Shown here in pieces: positions 1-5,846 of a stretch of 20,573 nt of DNA; position 1 is the first letter of the stretch, and every line of letters begins with the position of its first letter. The notes under the pieces were generated by a model, which saw nothing but the letters and a program-made list of their open reading frames with translations, did not search any database and had not been told where the DNA came from. Position numbers and translations under genes: made by a program. The stretch is from Bacillota bacterium (GTDB taxonomy: Bacteria; Bacillota; Clostridia; Lachnospirales; Lachnospiraceae), in the NCBI GenBank assembly GCA_023443225.1, contig JAEZVF010000086.1, positions 1 through 20,573 of the forward strand. Direction: 5' to 3'.

Positions 1-15
1 CAAGCGGGGCTTATT

Positions 16-79
16 AAAGTGCCTCTAATCAATGTACTGCCACACTTATACAATTCGAAAAACGGCAGATTGGCACTTT
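16..79. repeat. Imperfect inverted repeat with two paired arms
   Basis: The outer arms AAAGTGCC (16-23) and GGCACTTT (72-79) are perfectly complementary. The inner arms CTGCC (37-41) and GGCAG (64-68) also pair. The unpaired flanks between them are unequal (13 and 3 nt). No T-run follows on the + strand, so it is not a clear terminator. It may belong to an upstream gene's 3' region. I see no gene in 1-296. Confidence 0.3.
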
Positions 80-158
80 GGTAAGACTTTCCTGTTTTTC
101 AATTGCAATTTGCGGAAACTCAAGATTAGCTTTTTTTGCAAAAGACAAATCCAGGTGT

Positions 159-216
159 TGCATATTCGTGTATTATGCAGTTTTGGGTGCATATTGTATT
201 GATATGCAGTTTTGAC
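159..216. repeat. Two tandem imperfect 29-bp repeats upstream of the satD promoter
   Basis: Copies at 159-187 and 188-216 both begin TGCATATT and share ATGCAGTTTTG at the same offset (175-185 and 204-214). In total 21 of 29 positions match. The second copy ends 12 bp before the -35 box at 229, the position expected of an activator or regulator site. Whether any protein binds is inference. Confidence 0.55.
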
Positions 217-228
217 CACTGTATTTTC

Positions 229-257
229 TTGAAATTGGAAGTTGTTTATGGTATAAT
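229..257 (+). promoter_or_regulatory. Sigma-A promoter of satD
   Basis: TTGAAA (229-234) and TATAAT (252-257) are separated by exactly 17 bp, close to the sigma-A consensus. Transcription would start near 264. The leader then carries AGAAGGGGGA (281-290) seven nt before the ATG at 297. Confidence 0.75.
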
Positions 258-296
258 AATTTGTGATATAACACGATACTAGAAGGGGGACCCGTT

Positions 297-962
297 ATGT
301 ATGTTGCAATCATCGGAGATATCATTCATTCTAAGAGCATTCCAGACAGAAGAAATATTCAGATACAACTAAAAGATGTACTGGACCAAATTAATACTGA
401 ATTTAATCAAGAGGTTTCAGCCAAATTTATTATCACTCTGGGAGATGAGTTTCAAGGACTGCTGTCTTCTGCAAGTAATATTTTGCAGATTATAGACCGC
501 ATACAATTTGAAATGTTCCCAGTAAGAATACGCTTTGGAATTGGTATTGGAAATATTGAAACAGAGATCATAAAAGATATGGCGATCGGCGCTGATGGGC
601 CCGCCTACCATTATGCCAGAGAGATGATGAATTACATAAAAATATGCGAAAGAGGTAAGATGTTTGGAAGTACAAACATCATGTTAAAAGCGGATACTCA
701 TTTAGATCTTATTACACTAATCAATAGCAGTCTCCAGTTATGCTCTTATTTAGAAAGAAACTGGACGGATAAGCAACGTACTTTACTTAAATTGATCATC
801 CTGGAGAATAAAAATCAGAAGGAAGCAGCAATAGAGTTGGGAATTGAACAATCTAGTGTACAAAGGCGGTTAAAAGCTGCTGGATATTATGATTATATAT
901 CAGTCAAATCTTCTATTAAAGATATTTTAAAAGAGAACTGGGGTGAACTGGGTGGAAAATAA
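297..962 (+). CDS. satD: SatD family protein
   Basis: This 221-residue protein matches the SatD family, named for the sat (secretion and acid tolerance) locus of streptococci. Its biochemical role is not established. The first ~110 residues read like a nucleotide-cyclase-type fold: AIIGD near residue 4, LGDEFQGLL at 48-56, a strand ending GIGIG at 81-85, and AIGADGPAYHYAR at 96-108. Residues ~155-195 form a helix-turn-helix resembling sigma-70 region 4 (QKEAAIELGIEQSSVQRRL). The ATG at 297 has a strong ribosome binding site. The last bases overlap the start of the DUF3307 gene, so the two are probably co-transcribed and translationally coupled. The family call is fairly sure; the cyclase-like reading is inference. 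Confidence 0.75.
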   Translation: MYVAIIGDIIHSKSIPDRRNIQIQLKDVLDQINTEFNQEVSAKFIITLGDEFQGLLSSASNILQIIDRIQFEMFPVRIRFGIGIGNIETEIIKDMAIGADGPAYHYAREMMNYIKICERGKMFGSTNIMLKADTHLDLITLINSSLQLCSYLERNWTDKQRTLLKLIILENKNQKEAAIELGIEQSSVQRRLKAAGYYDYISVKSSIKDILKENWGELGGK

Positions 963-1248
963 ACTTTTACTCATCATTCTACTTGCACATGTCATTGGAG
1001 ATTATTATCTACAGACAGATAAACTTGCTAAACTAAAATCTAATATGCTAAGAGGACTGCTTTTACACGGATTATTATATAGCCTTCCTTTTATGAGTAT
1101 TTTTCTATTCTCTAATAAATCAATAAAACTTGTAATCGCATTGATGACTGCAACTACTATTCATTTCTTCATTGATTTACTAAAGTATGGTATTATAAAA
1201 ATAGCTAAAAAAAGAAACCACGTTTTCTACAAGAAAAAGAATGGCTAA
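952..1248 (+). CDS. DUF3307 (SatE-like) membrane protein, N-terminal part, frameshifted
   Basis: This is the N-terminal half of a DUF3307 membrane protein, the usual partner of SatD. The motif LLLAHVIGDYYLQTDKLAK and the following helices, ending HFFIDLLKYGIIK, are typical of the family. The frame then leaves the family pattern at lysines read from seven A (1207-1213) and stops at 1246-1248. The conserved continuation FLQEKEWLIYLVDQGIH lies in the next frame, open from 1209. Adding one A, or slipping back one base, would restore one protein of about 280 residues. I prefer the GTG at 952 because GGGGTGA lies five nt upstream; a GTG at 943 is the alternative. Either start overlaps the end of satD. 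It may be a decayed gene, recoding, or a homopolymer sequencing error. Confidence 0.6.
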   Translation: MENKLLLIILLAHVIGDYYLQTDKLAKLKSNMLRGLLLHGLLYSLPFMSIFLFSNKSIKLVIALMTATTIHFFIDLLKYGIIKIAKKRNHVFYKKKNG

Positions 1249-1274
1249 TTTATTTAGTTGATCAAGGAATTCAT

Positions 1275-1793
1275 ATGATGACAATTGTTTTTCTATGTTA
1301 TTTTATTGGTGATATTCTAATAACACCAATCAATTTCCTTCAGGATTTTATGGAATTTCTTCATTTGAATTCCATAAACACTGTTCAATGGATTCTACTG
1401 ATATTATTCATCTATAAACCGGTCAACATAACTTTCGAAAAGATTTTTTCAGCTTATAAACCCATACAAGAAGAACACGTAGAAGATTATAGGGAGGGAA
1501 TGCACCTGCATAGTGCTTCGTTGGAAAGAAGTAAGATTAGGCAGGAACATACCATTATCATGCATGTCAACAGCAAAAAAACCGGTGCAATCATCGGTTT
1601 TTTAGAGCGTGTTATCATTTCGTTATTCATTAATATAGGCCAATTCTCTGCAATTGGACTAATTCTAACTGCAAAATCAATCGCACGCTACGAAATGATT
1701 TCAAAGAATCAGCAATTTGGAGAATACTATTTGATCGGAACTTTGACCAGTGTGCTTTCTGCAGTTTTAGCCTATACCATCTTAATCAACTAA
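1275..1793 (+). CDS. DUF3307 (SatE-like) membrane protein, C-terminal part, frameshifted
   Basis: This frame holds the second half of the DUF3307 protein. It is open from 1209, and codons before this ATG already read family-like sequence (LIYLVDQGIH), so the ATG at 1275 is internal to the ancestral gene. Later features fit the family: a hydrophobic stretch at the start, a charged central region, then GQFSAIGLILTAKSIARYE and GEYYLIGTLTSVLSAVLAY near the C-terminus. AAGGA lies seven nt before the ATG, so independent initiation is possible but may be chance. The C-terminus is intact, so apart from the frame break the gene does not look eroded. Its stop overlaps the convergent signal peptidase gene by 12 bp. 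Confidence 0.6.
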   Translation: MMTIVFLCYFIGDILITPINFLQDFMEFLHLNSINTVQWILLILFIYKPVNITFEKIFSAYKPIQEEHVEDYREGMHLHSASLERSKIRQEHTIIMHVNSKKTGAIIGFLERVIISLFINIGQFSAIGLILTAKSIARYEMISKNQQFGEYYLIGTLTSVLSAVLAYTILIN

Positions 1794-2456
1794 GCCAAAC
1801 TTGTTTAATGGCCAGATACGTAGCATGGAACGGCCTCCGATATTTTCCCGTAAAACCGGACCAACCTCTTCATATCTACTGTCTTTACTTACTTCCCTGT
1901 TGTCTCCTAAGACAAAGAATTCATCTTGTCCAAGAGTAAGTGGGGCTGCAGCAAGACCTTGATAGTCGATTGGATTCTTTCCATAGTCTTCGTTTAGTAA
2001 TATGTCATTTATATAAATATCACTGCCCACAATCTGCACAGTCTCACCAGGCAATCCAATAATTCGCTTTACGTAATAGTCTTTTTCCTCTCGTCCATAG
2101 GGATAAAATACAATAATATCAAAACGTTTTAAACCGTTTAACTTATATACAATTTTATCTACTAGTAGACTTTCATCATCATGTAGAGTATTTTCCATAG
2201 ATGGACCATCTACAATGGTTCTTTGCATAACATACGTTGGGATGAAATATACACATGCATAAATAATAACTACATACATTAGTAGTTCTAAAATTATGGA
2301 AATCCTTTTGCTCTTTTTTTTAGGCATATCCGAAATAACAATTGGTTCCAGTTCATCCAAAGTATCACCATGAACACTGGCATTTGTCGAATCAACTACA
2401 TCACCAGTATTCATATCTTTCTCTTTCAAAAATTCATTTTCTTTCTCATTCTCCAC
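1782..2456 (-). CDS. lepB: Type I signal peptidase (second of a tandem pair)
   Basis: This membrane-anchored serine protease removes signal peptides from exported proteins on the outer face of the membrane. Of 224 residues, ~50 form a charged cytoplasmic N-terminus, longer than in the Bacillus enzymes. One membrane helix follows at ~52-74. The catalytic serine is Ser86 in GPSMENTL and the general-base lysine is Lys130 in YYVKRIIGLPG. The late conserved box GDNREVSKDSR is at 184-194. The start is GTG, preceded by AAGGGAG ten nt upstream. It lies 34 nt after a second signal peptidase gene on the same strand, probably in one transcript. Its 3' end overlaps the convergent DUF3307 gene, with no room for a terminator. 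Confidence 0.9.
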   Translation of the reverse strand: MENEKENEFLKEKDMNTGDVVDSTNASVHGDTLDELEPIVISDMPKKKSKRISIILELLMYVVIIYACVYFIPTYVMQRTIVDGPSMENTLHDDESLLVDKIVYKLNGLKRFDIIVFYPYGREEKDYYVKRIIGLPGETVQIVGSDIYINDILLNEDYGKNPIDYQGLAAAPLTLGQDEFFVLGDNREVSKDSRYEEVGPVLRENIGGRSMLRIWPLNKFGLVD

Positions 2457-2490
2457 AATATTTATTCTCCCTTAAAATATTTATTTCTAT

Positions 2491-3126
2491 TTATTGATGC
2501 TCTAATATACCAAAATCCTTTAAAGGCCATACTCTTATCCATGCGCGCCCAATGATAGCGGATCGTTTTACTGCACCGATGCTAAAATCCCTACTGTCTT
2601 TACTATTGTTTCGATTATCTCCTAATAGAAAATACTCTTCATCATCTAAAACAATTTCATCTATTGCAATGCCGGAATCTGCTATTGCATCTTTTCCATA
2701 ATTTTTCTCTAACAACTTTCCATTAATGTAGATAGCGCTGTCAATAATTTGTACAGACTCTCCTGGAAGTCCAATTACTCTTTTAATATAATACACATCA
2801 TCAAAGCCATTTGTATCGGTAGTATTTTCATATGGCCGGAAGACGACGATGTCATATCGCTTCGGCTGATCAAATTGGTAGGTCACCTTCTCTAATATTA
2901 AATGATCATTGTCATGTAATGTACTTTCCATTGAGCTGCCGCTTACTTCTATCTGCTGTCCAATAAAATTATGAATGAAAAGAACAGAACAAATAACAAT
3001 AACAAAATATAAAACCATATGTACAATTTCCTTCACATAGTTTATTTCATTATTTGTTTGTTCTACCATGTCTTTTTCCAATGCATCAATAACTATGGCT
3101 TTATCATTACTGTTTTTCACTTCCAT
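2491..3126 (-). CDS. lepB: Type I signal peptidase (first of a tandem pair)
   Basis: This is a second type I signal peptidase, 211 residues from the preferred start. It has one membrane helix near residues 32-54, the catalytic Ser65 in GSSMESTL, the Lys115 general base in YYIKRVIGLPG, and GDNRNNSKDSR near 169-179. I chose the ATG at 3126 because GGAG lies six nt before it; an ATG four codons upstream has no ribosome binding site. It shares the family boxes with its neighbour, but the cytoplasmic tail and the insert after the VVFRPY motif differ. That suggests an older duplication or different substrate preferences rather than a recent copy. Confidence 0.9.
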   Translation of the reverse strand: MEVKNSNDKAIVIDALEKDMVEQTNNEINYVKEIVHMVLYFVIVICSVLFIHNFIGQQIEVSGSSMESTLHDNDHLILEKVTYQFDQPKRYDIVVFRPYENTTDTNGFDDVYYIKRVIGLPGESVQIIDSAIYINGKLLEKNYGKDAIADSGIAIDEIVLDDEEYFLLGDNRNNSKDSRDFSIGAVKRSAIIGRAWIRVWPLKDFGILEHQ

Positions 3127-3213
3127 AATGTTCTCCATTGATATAAGAAAGCACTCTTACACAATATCACTAATATGAAGGAACATGTAACGCTCTTCCA
3201 TGATTACGAGGAT

Positions 3214-3241
3214 ACTATACAAAAGTGCTATGTGAACCAAA
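3214..3241 (-). promoter_or_regulatory. Possible promoter of the signal peptidase pair
   Basis: On the minus strand TTTGGT (3241-3236) and TATAGT (3219-3214) are 16 bp apart. The -35 match is poor. It is the best candidate in the 139-nt gap between rpoZ and the first signal peptidase gene. Confidence 0.3.
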
Positions 3242-3265
3242 GATTAATATTAAATGTTTAAATTT

Positions 3266-3514
3266 TTAATTATTCACTTCGGTCTCATCTTCATTAATTA
3301 TTTTAATCTTTGATTCATATAACTCTTCCACTGCGACGGAAAGTGGTTTTCCAGAGGCACTGTCAACCAATGGTTCTGCATGATCGATTAACTGTCTAGC
3401 TCTTTTAGCGGTTGCTAATACGATGGAATATCTGCTATTGACAACTGGCTGTTCTCCTGGTTCAACATCGCTGTTTACAACTTTCATTAAATCTGTGTAG
3501 GATGGGTGTAACAT
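3266..3514 (-). CDS. rpoZ: DNA-directed RNA polymerase omega subunit
   Basis: Omega binds the beta-prime subunit and helps RNA polymerase assemble. The 82-residue protein begins MLHPSYTDLMKVV and has the family core RYSIVLATAKRARQLID, with a short acidic tail. I start it at 3514, where AAAGGAG lies six nt before the ATG. An upstream in-frame ATG at 3562 would add 16 residues that overlap the end of remA and do not look like omega. It is the last gene of the yicC-remA-rpoZ group, 22 nt after remA. In many Firmicutes gmk sits between remA and rpoZ, and here it does not. Confidence 0.9.
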   Translation of the reverse strand: MLHPSYTDLMKVVNSDVEPGEQPVVNSRYSIVLATAKRARQLIDHAEPLVDSASGKPLSVAVEELYESKIKIINEDETEVNN

Positions 3515-3536
3515 AATAAACTCCTTTCTTAAAAGC

Positions 3537-3848
3537 TTACGCTTCTCTTTCCAATTTATCAAAATTATTATTTCTATCTATTGTATATACCATATCCGCT
3601 CCATCTTTGCTATTTACTCTGTTCGTAATAGTTTCCGGTAATAATGCGGATAAAAATAAGTGACCACTGTCCGTAACAATAACTGCCTTTGTTTTTCTTC
3701 CACAAGTGGCGTCAATCGCTGTTCCCATGTCCTTTGCATTTTGCACCATTCTTTTTATCGGCGCAGCTTCCGGACTGATTATACCTACGATCTTATTGGA
3801 ATTGACTACATTACCAAATCCAATGTTTACCAAACGGTTCAATATCAC
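3537..3848 (-). CDS. remA: RemA family extracellular matrix regulatory protein (DUF370)
   Basis: RemA is a DNA-binding protein that activates biofilm matrix and osmoprotection genes in Bacillus subtilis. The family signature is clear: LVNIGFGNVVNSNKIVGIIS, then APIKRMVQNAKDMGTAIDAT and KTKAVIVTDSGHLFLSALLPETI. At 103 residues it is somewhat longer than I expect, because ~25 residues follow the conserved core. I see no similarity to guanylate kinase in that tail. The start is uncertain. GTG at 3848 has GGGG only two nt upstream, whereas TTG at 3842 has it eight nt upstream and would give the usual MNRLVNIGFG beginning. It lies between yicC and rpoZ on one transcript. Confidence 0.88.
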   Translation of the reverse strand: MILNRLVNIGFGNVVNSNKIVGIISPEAAPIKRMVQNAKDMGTAIDATCGRKTKAVIVTDSGHLFLSALLPETITNRVNSKDGADMVYTIDRNNNFDKLEREA

Positions 3849-3879
3849 AACCCCATTTCAATAATAAAAATTTATTATG

Positions 3880-4758
3880 CTATTCGATATTCTGAATTTG
3901 TTCCCGTATCTTTTCAATTTCAGTCTTTAAATCAATTGCCTTATTGGATACATCCAAATCATTGGCTTTTGATAAGATAGTATTTGCTTCTCGGTTCATT
4001 TCCTGTGCAATAAAGTCTAATTTACGCCCAATCTCTTCACCTGCATCTAAAGTGCTTACCATATTCTGAATATGACTTCTTAAACGTACCGTTTCTTCAT
4101 CAACACAGATTTTATCCGCATAGAGTACCACTTCTGTTGCTAACACACTCTCGTCAAGTTTGGTATCACCAAGTAATTCACTAACCTTGGCAGAGAGTTT
4201 TTGCCTATATTCATTAACAATCTGCGGAGATCTGACTTCAATATAATGGATCAGTTCTTTCATATCATCTAATTTGTTAACCAAATCATTTTTCAGATTC
4301 TCGCCTTCTGCAATTCTCGCTTGTACAAATTGTTCAGCTGCTGAACGCACGGCTTTTTCGATTAATTTCCACAGTTCGGTCTCATCAATGGTCTGTTCCT
4401 CTAAAGTAAAAACATCCGGAAATCTAGATAGAGCAGAAACACGAATATCATTCTCAATCTGAAAGGTATCACTCATTTTTTTAAGATTTTGCAAGTATTC
4501 TCTAGCAATATCTTCGTTATATTTCACACAAACATTGTTTTCCGTGTAGTCTTCATATGTTATAAATACATCTACCTTACCACGGCTAATATACTGCTTT
4601 AATACATTCCTTATGCCAGCTTCAAAGAAGCTAAGCTTTTTTGGCATCTTAATGGAAATATCACAATACCGGTGATTTACTGCCTTCATTTCAACTATTA
4701 TCTTTCGTTCTTCACTAAGTACTTCGCATCTGCCAAAGCCAGTCATACTTTTTAACAT
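3880..4758 (-). CDS. yicC: YicC family endoribonuclease
   Basis: YicC/YloC proteins are endoribonucleases involved in RNA turnover. The protein opens with the hallmark MLKSMTGFGR. The C-terminal DUF1732 region is also clear: EVVLYADKICVDEETVRLRSHI and GRKLDFIAQEMNREANTI. From the ATG at 4758 it has 292 residues, the normal family length. The frame extends to an ATG at 4776, but that one has no ribosome binding site and would precede the family start by six residues. The site at 4758 is itself weak. It is the first gene of the yicC-remA-rpoZ operon, behind a strong promoter at 4823-4851. Confidence 0.92.
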   Translation of the reverse strand: MLKSMTGFGRCEVLSEERKIIVEMKAVNHRYCDISIKMPKKLSFFEAGIRNVLKQYISRGKVDVFITYEDYTENNVCVKYNEDIAREYLQNLKKMSDTFQIENDIRVSALSRFPDVFTLEEQTIDETELWKLIEKAVRSAAEQFVQARIAEGENLKNDLVNKLDDMKELIHYIEVRSPQIVNEYRQKLSAKVSELLGDTKLDESVLATEVVLYADKICVDEETVRLRSHIQNMVSTLDAGEEIGRKLDFIAQEMNREANTILSKANDLDVSNKAIDLKTEIEKIREQIQNIE

Positions 4759-4822
4759 ATTCACACGTTCTTTCATTTGATAATGATAATTTTATTTTAT
4801 CCCACGATATGGACATTATTTT

Positions 4823-4851
4823 ATTATAGATGATTAGAAACTACAAGTCAA
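4823..4851 (-). promoter_or_regulatory. Sigma-A promoter of the yicC-remA-rpoZ operon
   Basis: On the minus strand TTGACT (4851-4846) is followed after exactly 17 bp by TATAAT (4828-4823), nearly consensus. Transcription would start near 4816, about 58 nt before the yicC start. Confidence 0.8.
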
Positions 4852-4905
4852 TACAACGTAGAAAATAAATCAATCACTTTGCATATATTACCAACCATAA
4901 AATGT

Positions 4906-5613
4906 TTAATTTGCTTTTCCAATTGTACTTTCGATAAAAAAATCATATACTTGCTTTGTTTTTGCCTGTCCGTAATGCAAGCCATCCTTCTGGCCATTCG
5001 TTCTTGTGGCCCAGATATCTTCAGGAATATAATTAGAATCACTGTGGTCAATGCCAATTACTTCATATGTATCCAACCAGGTAATGTTTTTGGATAGATT
5101 TTTACATAGACTTTCATTAAATTCCTTTATTCCTTTCATTTTTCTGTTTCTATCGAGTCTTGTAATGTTCGTTCTAGTCACCTTCCCGTAATAATCTAAC
5201 ATACGGTTTCTATCAACATATCCGACAGAAGCAACATAAATCTTACAGCCTGACCATTCATTTTCTGACAAATTGTTTATTTTCTCTGCATATACTTTCC
5301 AGCTGTCTTGTCCTTTCATATTTTGAAAGTAATCATTTACGCCTAACCATATAACAATAGAATCTCCTGCCTTAACTAACTTAGTTACTTTATTAACCGC
5401 TTCTTCTTCAAACCATAAATAGCCCTGACCATTTTTTGCAATAAATACGGTTTGATTCGTAGCTGAAACCCATTGGCACATATTGTAGGTTCTGGAGTCT
5501 CCAACAATGATTAGCCTATTCTTATTTGCTGCTGTTGCTGGAATGGAAGTTGAAAAAATAAGCATTATAATAACAGTTGTTAGCATTATTTTTCTAGAAA
5601 TATTTTTCTCCAT
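4906..5613 (-). CDS. Secreted SGNH/GDSL hydrolase family protein
   Basis: This is a predicted extracytoplasmic esterase or lipase-like hydrolase of the SGNH superfamily; the substrate cannot be read from the sequence. Residues 1-28 form a signal peptide: basic N-terminus, hydrophobic core, and an ATA-A cleavage region near 26-29. The catalytic blocks follow in order: GDSR with nucleophile Ser40, a glycine-containing NGQG at 61-64, GVND with Asn93, and D-G-L-H with Asp210 and His213. The ATG at 5613 has AGAAGGA about ten nt upstream. It is a single gene with its own promoter, divergent from rqcH. Related SGNH proteins act on cell-surface polysaccharides or peptidoglycan, but that role here is only a guess. 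Confidence 0.8.
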   Translation of the reverse strand: MEKNISRKIMLTTVIIMLIFSTSIPATAANKNRLIIVGDSRTYNMCQWVSATNQTVFIAKNGQGYLWFEEEAVNKVTKLVKAGDSIVIWLGVNDYFQNMKGQDSWKVYAEKINNLSENEWSGCKIYVASVGYVDRNRMLDYYGKVTRTNITRLDRNRKMKGIKEFNESLCKNLSKNITWLDTYEVIGIDHSDSNYIPEDIWATRTNGQKDGLHYGQAKTKQVYDFFIESTIGKAN

Positions 5614-5645
5614 ACGTTACAGATCCTTCTACACAATATTATTTA

Positions 5646-5660
5646 AGGTTTATGAAACCT
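5646..5660. repeat. Short perfect inverted repeat in the SGNH gene leader
   Basis: AGGTTT (5646-5651) and AAACCT (5655-5660) flank ATG. The repeat begins about 13 bp downstream of the -10 box of the SGNH promoter, near the transcription start, so it could be an operator or a small RNA hairpin. Confidence 0.35.
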
Positions 5661-5672
5661 GAATCTTAGTGT

Positions 5673-5702
5673 ATTATATCTTACTTATTAGTTAGAAATC
5701 AA
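5673..5702 (-). promoter_or_regulatory. Sigma-A promoter of the SGNH hydrolase gene
   Basis: On the minus strand TTGATT (5702-5697) and TATAAT (5678-5673) are 18 bp apart. The start site would be near 5666, about 53 nt before the ATG. Confidence 0.65.
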
Positions 5703-5767
5703 GGGATTTTGTTTTTTTATGGATGTTTTTGTAAATTTACGATATCTCTTGAAGTTTTAAAATTGGA

Positions 5768-5796
5768 TTGCTTCTCAATGTTTCAAATGCTATACT
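5768..5796 (+). promoter_or_regulatory. Extended -10 promoter of rqcH
   Basis: TTGCTT (5768-5773) and TATACT (5791-5796) are 17 bp apart, with TG one base before the -10 box. Transcription would start near 5803. That excludes the upstream in-frame start at 5709 and supports the ATG at 5847. Confidence 0.65.
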
Positions 5797-5846
5797 ACAT
5801 GGTAAGAGTCTGCAATCATGTTATTTCATTGATAAGGAGAGTTAAA

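Noticed and set aside
1207..1214. Classical A AAA AAG programmed -1 frameshift heptamer
   Set aside because: The bases are present, but in the incoming frame the codons are AAA AAA AGA, so the heptamer is not in the standard slippery register. Simple slippage or an error is as likely.
3515..3562. 16-codon extension of rpoZ
   Set aside because: It would overlap the end of remA and does not resemble omega; the ATG at 3514 has AAAGGAG.
5709..5846. 46-codon N-terminal extension of rqcH
   Set aside because: It has no ribosome binding site, begins upstream of the best promoter, and adds sequence unlike the family; the ATG at 5847 has AAGGAGA.
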